Below, one piece after another: positions 35,751 through 45,455 of a stretch of 64,000 nt of DNA. Below the pieces are notes generated by a model, which was not told the origin of the DNA, did not search any database, and saw nothing but the letters and a program-made list of their open reading frames with translations. This stretch comes from Bdellovibrionales bacterium (GTDB taxonomy: Bacteria; Bdellovibrionota; Bdellovibrionia; Bdellovibrionales; UBA1609). A program made the translations under genes and the position numbers. Each line of letters begins with the position of its first letter. Positions within the stretch are counted from its first letter, which is position 1. The DNA is taken from positions 186,001 to 250,000 of the forward strand of contig DAIDIG010000004.1 in the NCBI GenBank assembly GCA_027459485.1, read 5' to 3'.

Positions 35751-36584
35751 TCACGTTTTATCGGCTCTTAACGCAAAAGTCAAAAATTCACTGACAACAG
35801 TTATAAACCCGTCCGGGTTGTCGAAATGGACCCAATGACCAGCATTCGGCACCTCAACCCCGCGAACATGCGGATTTTTCAGGGCAAGCACCTTTAAGAA
35901 CTCATCTTTCGGCAAGTCCTGAGACCGCTCGCCGCGAATAAAAAGTGTCGGTACGGTGAGGTCGCGGACGGCATCCCAGCGCGGTTGAAAGTGACCGAGG
36001 CGCAGGCTTGAAAGGATGGCATTTTTTGAAAAGCGCCAATCGGCCGTACCGTCCGCCCGCGATTCAATGTTGGTATAGAAGTACTGCGCCAGAATGTGAG
36101 AGTGCGCACGTGTGAATTCACCGTCAAAATATTTTTTGGCTTCGAGCTTACTCGCGAACGGCACCGGAACTTCTTCGACCATTTGAATGGTCTTTTCCAT
36201 GGCCGCGAGATTACCTTGCGGGCCGATGTCCTCGATGACCAAGGCTTCAAGACGCTGCGGGTATTTCTGCGCGAAGTGCAAGGCGTTTCGCCCGCCCATC
36301 GAGTGGCCGATCAGCGATATTTTGCTCCAGTTGAGCTCATCCAATATCAACTTGAGATCGAGGGAGTAATCTTCGGGCGCATAGCCTTTTTCAGGTTTAA
36401 AGCTCCAACCATGGCCGCGCTGATCGTAAGTCAGTACTTGGTAGGACTTCTGAAATTGAGGCACAACCCGCCGCCAATTGGCGCCGGAGCCCATCACGCC
36501 ATGAAGAAAAACGAGTTTGCGACTGTTCGGGTCGCGGTTTTCAGGGCCGGAGATTTCATATTTGAAATTTTGCAGATAGCTCAG
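35751..36584 (-). CDS. Alpha/beta hydrolase, probable CTG start
   Basis: An alpha/beta hydrolase-fold enzyme with oxyanion strand LVFLHGVMGSGANWRR, nucleophile ISLIGHSMGGRNALHFA and catalytic His in VPNAGHWVHFDNP. The usual short reading begins at a GTG (36497) inside the oxyanion motif, which would delete the first strand. The frame continues upstream as SYLQNFKYEISGPENRDPNS-RKLVFLHG, matching the N-terminus expected in this family, and the only start available is CTG at 36584 with GAGGG six bases before it. Product 277 residues. Substrate unknown. It lies 25 bases upstream of the helicase gene on the same strand. Confidence 0.78.
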   Translation of the reverse strand: MSYLQNFKYEISGPENRDPNSRKLVFLHGVMGSGANWRRVVPQFQKSYQVLTYDQRGHGWSFKPEKGYAPEDYSLDLKLILDELNWSKISLIGHSMGGRNALHFAQKYPQRLEALVIEDIGPQGNLAAMEKTIQMVEEVPVPFASKLEAKKYFDGEFTRAHSHILAQYFYTNIESRADGTADWRFSKNAILSSLRLGHFQPRWDAVRDLTVPTLFIRGERSQDLPKDEFLKVLALKNPHVRGVEVPNAGHWVHFDNPDGFITVVSEFLTFALRADKT

Positions 36585-36601
36585 GGGGCACCCTCATTGT
36601 C

Positions 36602-37894
36602 TTGCCGTTTGACGCTGGCGAAAGTCGCGTTCATTATGCAAGAGTGACACAAAAGCCTCGCCAGAATCAACTGGATCACCGTGACATCGACCCGGCCGCT
36701 CTCGCCATCGTGAATAACCTGCAATCCCGCGGATTCACTGCCTATTTGGTCGGCGGTTGCGTGCGCGATCTATTGCTCGGTAAACATCCGAAAGACTTTG
36801 ATATCGCGACGACGGCAATGCCGCAACAAATCCGGCGGGCGATACCGAACGCTTTCATTATCGGCAAACGATTTCGCCTCGTGCTGGTTAAGCGTGGAGC
36901 TGTACAATACGAGGTCGCGACATTTCGCCGCGAGGCGCGTCCCGATGAAAACATTGAGGAGTTGCCCGCGGGCGACAACATTTTCGGCACTCCCCAAGAA
37001 GACGCCAAACGACGCGATTTCACTATCAACGCGCTTTTTTATGACCCGGTGGCGAGCCAACTGATCGATTATGCCGAAGGTCTCGCCGACCTTGAAGCCG
37101 GGATCATACGGATGATCGGCGACCCCAATACTCGCCTGATTGAAGACCCCATCCGCATCATGCGCGGCATTCGGCTCGCGCACATGATACGGTTTCGTTT
37201 GGAGCCCGAACTCAAAGCCGCGATGGGCCGGCATGCCGAGGAGCTCAAAAAAACAGCGCTGCCGCGACGGCGCGAAGAAATTCTTAAATTTTTGCGCTTA
37301 GATGATCCGTCGCTTGCCTTTTTGACGGCCTTCGATCTGGGCGTGCTCGATCCCGTCACGCCAACGCTCAATCGGCTGCTCGCTCAACCCGACAAAGCTG
37401 AAATTTTTGTGCGCCACCTCGCGGCCTTTCACGATCATGAACTCAGCACGCCCAATGAACTGTTCGCAGGTTTGATGCTCGCTTTTCTTCTCACAGAAAG
37501 TGCGGGGGAGCTTGTGACAACAGAGAAGTCGGAATTGCGTGCGCGCGACATCATGGAGCATCCGGTTTTGCACCCAATGATGCACAATGAACTCGGCATG
37601 TTTAAATCAGAGCAGATGGTGTTCGCTAAAGCAGTGCAACTGTTGGCACTGCTGAAAAAACGCCGGGAGTTTGAAAAGCGAGGTGAACGCCGGCGTGTTG
37701 CGGTCGTGGCGAACGAAGCTTTTCCTCTCGCGTTGAAACTCGCCGAGCGAATTCATTGGCTATCGCCGAATGACTTACATTTTTGGCGCGAGATCGGAAA
37801 ACTCCGCCAACCGAAGCCGAACAAATACCGAAGACGGCGTCATCGTCGTCCGCCGTCACCGCCCCCGCACAATTCACCGAAGTCGACGTCGTAA
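36602..37894 (+). CDS. pcnB: Poly(A) polymerase / CCA-adding nucleotidyltransferase family
   Basis: Class II nucleotidyltransferase that adds adenylates to RNA 3' ends. The 430-residue product has the catalytic pair in YLVGGCVRDLLLGKHPKDFD (GG...RxxxD...DxD) and IIGKRFRLVLVKRG, close to the PAP-type signature G-[RK]-R-F. Further motifs: KRRDFTINALFYDP, DP-IRIMRGIRLAHMIRF. The C-terminus is basic (KYRRRRHRRPPSPPPHN). The poly(A) polymerase reading is preferred over tRNA CCA transferase because of the RRF motif. The start is uncertain: TTG at 36602 or GTG at 36644. Confidence 0.85.
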   Translation: MPFDAGESRVHYARVTQKPRQNQLDHRDIDPAALAIVNNLQSRGFTAYLVGGCVRDLLLGKHPKDFDIATTAMPQQIRRAIPNAFIIGKRFRLVLVKRGAVQYEVATFRREARPDENIEELPAGDNIFGTPQEDAKRRDFTINALFYDPVASQLIDYAEGLADLEAGIIRMIGDPNTRLIEDPIRIMRGIRLAHMIRFRLEPELKAAMGRHAEELKKTALPRRREEILKFLRLDDPSLAFLTAFDLGVLDPVTPTLNRLLAQPDKAEIFVRHLAAFHDHELSTPNELFAGLMLAFLLTESAGELVTTEKSELRARDIMEHPVLHPMMHNELGMFKSEQMVFAKAVQLLALLKKRREFEKRGERRRVAVVANEAFPLALKLAERIHWLSPNDLHFWREIGKLRQPKPNKYRRRRHRRPPSPPPHNSPKSTS

Positions 37895-38868
37895 CCATTG
37901 CGTCGAGCATTGTCTTGAACGGCGGCTTGCAGTCGTTGTCGTGATAACTGCGAATCGTAGCCAAAATCATAGGCACACGCGTTCGTCGCGGCGGATTGAA
38001 ACTCCGCAGCCGAAAGCCGAAAATCCTGCAACGAGAGAAAGACTTTTTGGGCCGTCCAAGGGTCGCTCCCGTTTCTAAGCGTTTGACTGAGCGTGATCAT
38101 ATAGGCGTTACGGGCTGCCGGGTTTCGCTTTGCCGTGAGCGGCCCGAAAATTCGAAAGAATTCAACTTTAGCCGGACCTTGAATAGCCTGGCTCGCGGCG
38201 AAAACCGCGCTCAATTCTTGATCACCCAAGTTTCGATCGGCGAGTATTTCGCTCGCCTCGATTTGAACATTATTTTGGCTGATCGAGAAATCCTTTATGA
38301 TTTGAGTCGATGGGATGCGCGGTCCGGCCGAAACATCGTACGATTCGGCGTCACGCACACAATCAAGAGCGCTGGCGAGAATCGTCTCGAGCGGATGCGA
38401 ACTGTCGACGGCATAGTCGGCGCTCAAATCAGTCACGCCACATTTAGCCGGATTATCTAGACACTCCGTCAGCTTCGGCACGAGTACACTCGCGGCATGG
38501 GCGAGTTCGTAAACAGTGCCCACTTGATTATCCATAAAGACCGCTGAAAAGTCGCGGCCGATATATTGAACAAACAATTGCACGCTCGGGTCACTCGCAA
38601 GCGGCGCGAGCTCGGGATATTTTCGTAGCTCATTGATATACGAATTCGGATCGGCGGCAACGGCTCGAACGATCGGGGTATTTTTCGTTTTCGAAGCGCT
38701 CGCGGCGGGGTTAGCGTGCTTGCTGGCGGCAGCGAGGGGCATTTGAGTCGCGACGACCTCGGCGGATGGGGGTTTTTTCTTAAAAGCATACCAAGACGAA
38801 GCGCCGACCCACACCGTGAGACATGGAATCAAAATTAGAAGAACGAGTGCGGCGGAAAGTTTTTTCAT
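37840..38868 (-). CDS. Membrane-anchored or exported partner of the transglycosylase-like protein, unknown
   Basis: A 342-residue protein. An N-terminal hydrophobic segment (LVLLILIPCLTVWVGASSWY, residues 8-27) anchors it; a Lys/Ala/Pro/Ser-rich linker follows, then an all-helical domain from about residue 75. It starts at an ATG overlapping the stop of the upstream 630-residue gene by four bases, preceded by GAAGG, so the two are translated together. I recognise no family in the helical domain. The C-terminus is Gly/Asp-rich. Its 3' end overlaps the pcnB 3' end by 55 bases. Confidence 0.65.
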   Translation of the reverse strand: MKKLSAALVLLILIPCLTVWVGASSWYAFKKKPPSAEVVATQMPLAAASKHANPAASASKTKNTPIVRAVAADPNSYINELRKYPELAPLASDPSVQLFVQYIGRDFSAVFMDNQVGTVYELAHAASVLVPKLTECLDNPAKCGVTDLSADYAVDSSHPLETILASALDCVRDAESYDVSAGPRIPSTQIIKDFSISQNNVQIEASEILADRNLGDQELSAVFAASQAIQGPAKVEFFRIFGPLTAKRNPAARNAYMITLSQTLRNGSDPWTAQKVFLSLQDFRLSAAEFQSAATNACAYDFGYDSQLSRQRLQAAVQDNARRNGYDVDFGELCGGGDGGRR

Positions 38869-40757
38869 TTGGCCGCCTTCGACTTGATTGCGCGCAAAAT
38901 CTGCACGCGAGCCGCCGGAGCCCACAAAACATTTGTGTCTGTCTTATGCACAAGCACTCGATACCACAATTCGCCAAACCCGTTATTTTTTGAACCCACC
39001 ACGAAAACGAGCGTACCCGGAGAAAGTGAATTTGCGATCGTCGCGTCCCGGCGATTTTCAGACATTAAATTGAGCAAGCCTTTGCCAATGATGACTCCTA
39101 AATAATTTTTGCCTTCGACATAGCTTGGAGGGAGTTTCGTGAGATCAGCCATGCGAACGTAGAAATTATTAGCCGAGCACGCCCCCGTTGGCGCAATGGG
39201 CTTGTAGAACGTTTCAAAGTTGCCAGCATTCGCGTACACCACGGCGCCGCGATCGTCGATCATTTCATCCCAATTCAACCCGTCGTTATGCAAAGTGGTG
39301 ACCCAAGTGAAGACGGGTGATCCGCCATTCGGGTAGCGCGAAATTGTGCGAATGTAAGTCGACGGACCGCCGTTCGAGTCTATGGTTGGGGCCGAGCGAA
39401 TGGGGCTTGCGAAATATCCTTTTTTGAGTTCGAGCATTTTAACTTGGCTCGCGATATGAGCGAACGTCACAAACTCGGGTAGCTCGATTCTCCCCCACGC
39501 GCGCGCGTCTTGACCAAGGGTTGTCGTCAATACGCGAACCCGCTCGGCCCCGTGCCCTCCGCTTGCTAGATATCCGCACGCATTTTGAGGTTCCGAATCC
39601 GGCTGCGAGTAAATCGAAATCCGACCGCGCTTTAGAAAATGCGTGGGCGCAACCAAGGTGCGCTTGGGCATCCGCCAGGTCGCGTAGGGCGTTTCGCTTG
39701 AATGCAGTATTGCTTTAATGGCTGCATTTTTCTCCGTCATTAGCTGTCGTGAAAACGCGCCTTGAAAGTCGTAAACCAGCTCATCGAGTGCCGCGCGTTC
39801 GATCGTGCCTTCTGGTAAATAACTCTGGTAGAGGCTCGTCCCGTTGATAATCGACATAATGTCGCGATAGAAACCTCGATTATTCTCATTCATGACATTG
39901 TAACTGCACAGCGATTGACCGTTGTAAGAGTGGCTCCAACTCGCTTGCGCAAGACTCAACCAAATAGCCGGCTTTGAACCGGGCCCCCAAGGTAATTTGG
40001 CATAGCCACGATCAAACGGATCGGTGGGACGAATGCATGAAATCTTACCCTTTTTGTCGTCAAGCTGATCATAACCTGACCAAATATAATCGATACCGCC
40101 ATCTATAGAGCGAAACACGTTCATGAGAATCGTCGGGTCCATTTCGGCAGGGTGAAATCGGACATTCATCTGCATGATGCCGATGTCGCCGCTCGGCGCA
40201 AACAAGAGTTGATGCGTCAACGGGGCTGACTTTATATACCGGCAGTCTGGTAAAAGCGGGCGAAGTGGATCTCGATATATCGGGCTCAAGACTTGGCGCG
40301 CACCCGGCCCAATGCTGATCAGATCGTTGGCCTGCTGATCGCACTCGACTCCGCCGACTTGCCTAAAATGGACGCCACGACTCTCGTGTTGCGGTATCGC
40401 AAGAGCGAGCAGCAAAAATGTGTAGTACGAAAAGTTGTCGTTCGTGCCTGGGTGATACCCGAGCACTGGGTCATTGTGAATCTTCAGATCGGCCTGCCTC
40501 AGAATGTGTCGAAAAATCAGCCGATAATAATCTTCAAGCGAGCCAGCCCCGACAACCGGCCCGATAGCCTCAACATCCGGCGAAAACGTGAGAAACTGGG
40601 TGTCGGGGAATATATGATTCTTAAACAGTCCATCGAGTGTCACAAGTTGCGAGGATTTTCGGGGGGTAAACAGCAAATTAGCTGCGAAGCCGAAATTCGG
40701 CATCATCATCGCGGCTATGATGACCGATATTGTCACCGATTTGAGCTGAAGTCGCAT
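38865..40757 (-). CDS. Secreted lytic-transglycosylase-like protein
   Basis: A 630-residue exported protein with a signal peptide (VIIAAMMMPNFGFAA). Residues ~110-260 look like an SLT transglycosylase fold: candidate catalytic Glu125 in ALAIPQHESRGVH, then DIGIMQMNVR (193-200), IDGGIDYIWSGYDQL and a SLAQASWSHSYNGQS segment reminiscent of the third SLT motif. Residues ~360-630 hold two or three beta-rich SH3-like modules (for example SLSPGTLVFVVGSKN) likely to bind wall material. It could cut peptidoglycan, but the Glu context is unusual and activity is only inferred. It is coupled with the anchored partner downstream. Confidence 0.7.
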   Translation of the reverse strand: MRLQLKSVTISVIIAAMMMPNFGFAANLLFTPRKSSQLVTLDGLFKNHIFPDTQFLTFSPDVEAIGPVVGAGSLEDYYRLIFRHILRQADLKIHNDPVLGYHPGTNDNFSYYTFLLLALAIPQHESRGVHFRQVGGVECDQQANDLISIGPGARQVLSPIYRDPLRPLLPDCRYIKSAPLTHQLLFAPSGDIGIMQMNVRFHPAEMDPTILMNVFRSIDGGIDYIWSGYDQLDDKKGKISCIRPTDPFDRGYAKLPWGPGSKPAIWLSLAQASWSHSYNGQSLCSYNVMNENNRGFYRDIMSIINGTSLYQSYLPEGTIERAALDELVYDFQGAFSRQLMTEKNAAIKAILHSSETPYATWRMPKRTLVAPTHFLKRGRISIYSQPDSEPQNACGYLASGGHGAERVRVLTTTLGQDARAWGRIELPEFVTFAHIASQVKMLELKKGYFASPIRSAPTIDSNGGPSTYIRTISRYPNGGSPVFTWVTTLHNDGLNWDEMIDDRGAVVYANAGNFETFYKPIAPTGACSANNFYVRMADLTKLPPSYVEGKNYLGVIIGKGLLNLMSENRRDATIANSLSPGTLVFVVGSKNNGFGELWYRVLVHKTDTNVLWAPAARVQILRAIKSKAAK

Positions 40758-40860
40758 TTATTCCACCCTTGAGTAAAACGCCTACAAATTAAGATTTGTC
40801 TGCAAAATAGACACCGGTTATAGTGCATAACATATTGAATTCCCGTCCATAAGGAGCGCT

Positions 40861-41115
40861 ATGGGTGAATTTAGCATTTGGCATCTTTTAATCATCGCCG
40901 GCATTGCATTGTTAATCTTTGGTCCGAACCGTTTGCCCCGGCTCGGTAAATCAATAGGTGAAGCGATTCGCGGGTTCAAAAAAGGTCTCAACGAAGACGA
41001 AATCGACGTGACCAATACATCACGGCCCGATCAAATCCAATCACCGAATCAACCTGGCGTCGGGCAAACCACCCAACAAACTGCGCAAGCTGATCGCGAG
41101 AAAAATAAAGTTTAG
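40861..41115 (+). CDS. tatA: Twin-arginine translocase subunit TatA
   Basis: Forms the pore of the Tat export system for folded proteins. The 84-residue product has an N-terminal transmembrane helix (IWHLLIIAGIALLIFG), the hinge FGPNRLPRLGKSIGEAIRGF with the amphipathic helix, and a polar Gln/Pro/Asn tail. GGAG precedes the ATG. No tatB or tatC is nearby in this window. Size and motif fit TatA rather than TatB. Confidence 0.93.
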   Translation: MGEFSIWHLLIIAGIALLIFGPNRLPRLGKSIGEAIRGFKKGLNEDEIDVTNTSRPDQIQSPNQPGVGQTTQQTAQADREKNKV

Positions 41116-41116
41116 A

Positions 41117-41137
41117 GCTGCCGAAGCACTCGGCGGC
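41117..41137 (+). terminator. Stem-loop directly after tatA
   Basis: GCTGCCGA, loop AGCAC, TCGGCGGC: an 8-bp stem with one G-U pair, starting two bases after the tatA stop codon. There is no T-run behind it, so it may instead protect the mRNA or act with Rho. Confidence 0.35.
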
Positions 41138-41319
41138 GATCGACAACCTCAGGTGTGACGCGCCTCCCACATGGCCAGCAATGTAAACCTTTGCTGCTTA
41201 AGCTTCGCATTCGCTGTCGCTAGGCGATACCAATTTGAGTTAAGTCACAACCTCATACGGAGAAGAAGCGGCAGGATGGTGATTTTTTCATTTTAATTTA
41301 AATTAAATCAACAGATCTG

Positions 41320-43377
41320 TTAGAAGTCGCGGACGGCGGCGGCGATCGACTTCGCGTCGAGATGATGCTTTTTGTAAAGATCGATGGCGTTGTAGGCGCT
41401 TTGACCGAATTCACCGGCCACTCCCAAAGAACGCGCGCGAAAATCGAGGCCTTCGCACGTGAGTTTGTGAATCAAAAGACCGCCCATGCCGCCCATCAAC
41501 TGGTGATCTTCAACCGTGATGAGATGTACGTTCGTGTTTCGCAAGCACGTGCGAATCGTCGAGGTGTCGGGCCGATTGATGCACGACGGGTTCACGACGC
41601 ACACGCCGATCTTTTCTTTTTCGAGTTCATAAGCGGCTTCGAGCGCTTGATGTAGCAGCGCCCCGGCCGCAACAATGGTCGCCTTGCCCGCAAATTGATC
41701 GGTGTTGTCGAACACAACTTGCGCGTGCCCCAATCGGTATTCGTAATTTTCTGGCAAGTAGCGGGGCGGAAAATTTTCGCGCCCCAAGAAAAATATCTGG
41801 CTGCGCGGAACGCGACCCGCTTTGCGTGCGGCCGCGAAAGACTCAACCGCTTGTGAAACCAAGGCCTCAGCTTCGGCACTCGAAGTTAAACAGTAAACGT
41901 CCGCATTCGGAATCGACGCCGTCATCGCAAAATACGTGAGTGCCTGATGAGAGGCTCCATCGGCCGCGTCTTGAAACCCGACGTGCGAAAAAACGGCAAT
42001 GACCGGCGCTTCTGAAAGGGCCGCCATCGCAAGTGGCAGCGCGCCTTTGGTAACACCGAACTGCGCGAATGTGTCGACAACCGGAATATACCCGAGTTTT
42101 GATAAACCCGCCGCCATGCTGACCATGTTCGACTCGGCGACGCCTATGTCTTGCGTCGAATGGGGGAATTCTTTTTGAAACGCAGCCATACCCGTCGAGC
42201 CCGGCAAATCGGCCGAGATCGAAACAATCGGATGGCCTTTTTTCTTCATTGCAATCAGAGCGCGGCTTACACCCGCTTGCACCTTTTCGGTTGGCGTTGG
42301 TGAACCGCCCGTCGACGCAGCCGATTTTGCGGCTGCTTTGGCGCGCGCTTTTTCGACAAGCGAATCGCACCAGCCGTAAAATTCTTTCGGCACCGATTTT
42401 TCGACGTTGGCGCCGTGTTTATAAATTTCATCGATGAAGGCGCGCAGCTCTTCAGGGTTCGAGAGCGGAAAACCATGCCCGCCTGAGGCTGATTTTTCGG
42501 TTTTCGCCGTGCCGTAACCTTTGATCGTTCGCGCGTGGATCGCTATGGCTTGTTTCGGGTTCGCGCGCGCGCTTGAAATTGCCGACTCAATCACTTCGAC
42601 ACATTTCTGAAGGTCGTGACCGTTCTTTAATTCGATCATGTGCCAACCGAAATCTTTAAGGGCGGCAAAAGTCGGCTCCATCGAGAACGCGTCTTGATCG
42701 ATTCGCCCCGAGAGCTTCGTGTTATTGTCACTGATGATCATAACAAACGGATTCATTTTGCCTTTGGCCGCAAGCCCCGGAATTGTGGCGAGTGCTTCGC
42801 GCGCCTCACCTTCCATGCACGCGCCGTCTGAAATGGTCGTCACTGTCACGCGCCCGTGCCCCGATAGGTGATCGCCGAAGCAAAGCCCCTGCGACTGCGG
42901 CAAACACGACCCAAGCGGTCCGTTGCTGAGGTACACTCCTTCAGGGAAGAGATGCACCTCACCATGCCCCGTGAGCCGACTTTCAATCGAGCGAAAACCT
43001 TTGAGGGCTTCGAGCGAAAGATCGGCAAAACCGTAGTTCGCTTTCAGCGCATAAAGTCCGTTTTCACAATGACCGGCGTCGTTGATGAGGTGAAACAATT
43101 CATGCCAAGGTTGACGTTTCACGCGCGCTTCGTGAAAAACCAAACCGTGCAGTGCCGACATGAGTTCGGCGAGCGCCGACGGACCGCCGAAGTGAGAAGC
43201 CGCTCCGCCTAACACCGCTTGCATATCCATGAGCGCGATCATCGCGCGCGTGGCCGTCGGGTCGGCAATTTGAATCGTTTCGCCCGAGGCGAGACGAACA
43301 GGCACGGCGTAGCGAGGATCGCCTTGCGGGTTTTGCGCTAATTTTGACGGGATGGGGATTGGCGTTATGGCATCCAT
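41320..43377 (-). CDS. tkt: Transketolase family enzyme
   Basis: Thiamine-diphosphate enzyme moving two-carbon units in the pentose phosphate pathway. The 685-residue product shows the ThDP motif (ISDGACMEGEAREALATIPG then IISDNNTKLSG), the pyrimidine-domain Glu in DIGVAESNMVSMAAGLSKLG, and the C-terminal TVEDHQLMGGMGGLL. It is less similar to E. coli transketolase than to the divergent class seen in some delta-proteobacterial and Bdellovibrio genomes, which I recall only loosely. The start was set at ATG 43377; the frame runs longer but would overlap the divergent adenosine deaminase gene. Confidence 0.9.
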   Translation of the reverse strand: MDAITPIPIPSKLAQNPQGDPRYAVPVRLASGETIQIADPTATRAMIALMDMQAVLGGAASHFGGPSALAELMSALHGLVFHEARVKRQPWHELFHLINDAGHCENGLYALKANYGFADLSLEALKGFRSIESRLTGHGEVHLFPEGVYLSNGPLGSCLPQSQGLCFGDHLSGHGRVTVTTISDGACMEGEAREALATIPGLAAKGKMNPFVMIISDNNTKLSGRIDQDAFSMEPTFAALKDFGWHMIELKNGHDLQKCVEVIESAISSARANPKQAIAIHARTIKGYGTAKTEKSASGGHGFPLSNPEELRAFIDEIYKHGANVEKSVPKEFYGWCDSLVEKARAKAAAKSAASTGGSPTPTEKVQAGVSRALIAMKKKGHPIVSISADLPGSTGMAAFQKEFPHSTQDIGVAESNMVSMAAGLSKLGYIPVVDTFAQFGVTKGALPLAMAALSEAPVIAVFSHVGFQDAADGASHQALTYFAMTASIPNADVYCLTSSAEAEALVSQAVESFAAARKAGRVPRSQIFFLGRENFPPRYLPENYEYRLGHAQVVFDNTDQFAGKATIVAAGALLHQALEAAYELEKEKIGVCVVNPSCINRPDTSTIRTCLRNTNVHLITVEDHQLMGGMGGLLIHKLTCEGLDFRARSLGVAGEFGQSAYNAIDLYKKHHLDAKSIAAAVRDF

Positions 43378-43444
43378 GGTTTGATTAGTAAGAGTAAACC
43401 GATTATACGTCAACCGCCAGAACTGACGAGCAAGGGAGTGACCG

Positions 43445-44449
43445 ATGAAAGACGCGAGCCGTATGAAAAAAGTCGAATTACACCGCCATTTGGAGCTTTC
43501 GCTTCGAGCCGCCACCATTAAAGAGCTCGCCCCATCGTTCGGGATTCAACTTGCGAACGAGGCTGATTATCTGGACCGCTTCGTCATCCGAGAGCCCATG
43601 CATAATCTGGGCGCGGTTTTGAACAAGTTTTTAGATACGCAACTTCTGCTCGCAAGCCCCGAGATTCTCGAACGCATCACGTACGAAGCCTGCCTCGATG
43701 CCTATGACGAGGGAGTCCGCATTCTCGAATTGCGGTACGCTCCAACATTCGTTAGGCATCGGCACGAAAATATGACCTTTCAAACGATTCACAATGCCAT
43801 GGTGAAAGGCGCGCAACGGGCCGAGGCAGAGAAACCCATCGCGGTCGGTTTCAACTGCATTATTCAAAGAATTTTGCCCGTAAAGGAAGCCGAATACGTC
43901 ACCGATTTTGCGATCGAAAACAAAGGCACATTTATCGGTCTGGACCTCGCCGATAACGAAGAAGGTTTCGACTCGAAGCCTTTTGCGCCGTTTTTCGCCC
44001 GCGCCAAGGCGGCCGGCCTTGGCATTACTGTTCACGCGGGTGAAGTCAATTTGCCTGAAGCTCCCGGTTACGTGAAAGACGCGATCGACTATCTGGGCGC
44101 AACCCGAATTGGCCACGGTCTACAGATCTATCGCGACCCCCAAATAATCGAATATGTGCGCGATCGCGGTGTCGTTTTAGAGCTCTGCCCGACCAGCAAT
44201 TATCTCACTCAAGCAGTGAAAGGCGGCTTTCACAATTTGCCTTATCACAAACTGTACGATGAGGGCGTTCGCGTCACGTTCAATAGCGACGACCCCGGGA
44301 TATTCGCCACGAATCTCAACCGCGAATATGAGATTTTACAGCGCGAGTGCGGATTCACTCTAGATGAACTCGCCCAGTGCAATGAAACGGCGGTGAAAGC
44401 GAGCTTTATTGCCACGGACAAAAAGGCCAAAGCCTGGTCAAAGGCTTAG
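43445..44449 (+). CDS. add: Adenosine deaminase
   Basis: Zinc hydrolase converting adenosine to inosine in purine salvage. The 334-residue product has every active-site signature: VELHRHLELS (zinc His13 and His15), GITVHAGEVN, IGHGLQIYRD, LELCPTSNYLTQ and VTFNSDDPGIF. AAGGGAGTG lies before the ATG. It diverges from the transketolase gene across 67 bases. Adenine deaminase is a possible alternative, but the VELHRHLE start and substrate-site layout favour adenosine. Confidence 0.94.
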   Translation: MKDASRMKKVELHRHLELSLRAATIKELAPSFGIQLANEADYLDRFVIREPMHNLGAVLNKFLDTQLLLASPEILERITYEACLDAYDEGVRILELRYAPTFVRHRHENMTFQTIHNAMVKGAQRAEAEKPIAVGFNCIIQRILPVKEAEYVTDFAIENKGTFIGLDLADNEEGFDSKPFAPFFARAKAAGLGITVHAGEVNLPEAPGYVKDAIDYLGATRIGHGLQIYRDPQIIEYVRDRGVVLELCPTSNYLTQAVKGGFHNLPYHKLYDEGVRVTFNSDDPGIFATNLNREYEILQRECGFTLDELAQCNETAVKASFIATDKKAKAWSKA

Positions 44450-44469
44450 TACTTAGCCCGCGTGCGAAT

Positions 44470-45363
44470 TTAATTTCGAATTTTAATTTTGATCGGAACG
44501 AGGCCAGCCGGATTCATCTCCGGCAGAACTTCGGGCCTTGCTGGTCTTAAATCAATTGATAGTCTGCGACTCGGTCGGCTAGTCTGCTGTTCTTCGGCGG
44601 CCCGGTAAATGAACAACCACACCGGCTCATTCGTCTGATCGTCCCAAAATACGATGTTATCAACGAACGCAAATCGATCGGCCGCACTTCGGTTGATGGC
44701 GGCCAAGCGCGCCTGCTGAGTGGCCACCCCGCTCGACATGACAGCTCTATGAAATGCCAGGGGGAATACCGCATCGGTTGATGATATGAAAATCCGATCG
44801 CGCTCCATCCCGACAAGCATCTTTGTAATAACCGCCTTCAGCGAGTCATAATTCGGATCAACCGTGCGATCGACACTCACCAATGAACGAATCTTCGCGC
44901 GATAATCGACCGGCACGTTCAAGTCGTTGTACGCTCGCTCAAGCACGGGCTCGTGCCTCTCAATGCTCAGAAGCGCGTCTTTGACCTGCGCCCCGCGAAG
45001 CTCGAACGCTTTGAGGTCCATATCGTGACGCTTTAAATTGTATTCAATGCCGTTCAGGCGCTGGACGACTGACGTCGCGACGGGCACGGGCAAATTCGTC
45101 GGCTTGCCGTAAACCGAAATTTCACCATAACTCTTGCCGCTATTTCGGCTTTCGCTTTTTGCCATTTGAATTAGGGAGTTGACCCGAATAACACTGGCGA
45201 GCAGATTTCTTTCCGAACCGTAGTTCGGCAGCTCGCTGAGAAACATTTCGCAACTCATCTGCTTAAGCGGCTTGAGAAACGTGTAGCGCGTCGAGCGAGC
45301 CGCCGCGATTCGCGCTGTCGCTATCGCGGCAAAAACAGTCACTACTGTCAAAGTTCTAGACAA
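44470..45363 (-). CDS. Exported protein of unknown function
   Basis: A 297-residue protein. The N-terminus (VVTVFAAIATARIAAA) forms a signal peptide; the start is a TTG at 45363. The middle is helical and charged, with repeated Arg/Lys and AYNDLNVPVDYRAKI; no cysteine pairs other than Cys38. The last 45 residues are Arg/Pro-rich (TSRPSRRLSIDLRPARPEVLPEM). No family recognised. It stands alone between the thiamine transporter operon and the adenosine deaminase gene. Confidence 0.6.
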   Translation of the reverse strand: MSRTLTVVTVFAAIATARIAAARSTRYTFLKPLKQMSCEMFLSELPNYGSERNLLASVIRVNSLIQMAKSESRNSGKSYGEISVYGKPTNLPVPVATSVVQRLNGIEYNLKRHDMDLKAFELRGAQVKDALLSIERHEPVLERAYNDLNVPVDYRAKIRSLVSVDRTVDPNYDSLKAVITKMLVGMERDRIFISSTDAVFPLAFHRAVMSSGVATQQARLAAINRSAADRFAFVDNIVFWDDQTNEPVWLFIYRAAEEQQTSRPSRRLSIDLRPARPEVLPEMNPAGLVPIKIKIRN

Positions 45364-45455
45364 ATTGATCGGCCTCTTATGAAGTTAATAACCCTAAAAA
45401 GAAATTTCAAATTCGGTATAGCTTTGGTGCAAGGCAAATGCCATATGTAACCTTT

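Noticed and set aside
43378..43518. N-terminal extension of transketolase
   Set aside because: It overlaps the divergent adenosine deaminase start; ATG 43377 fits the family.
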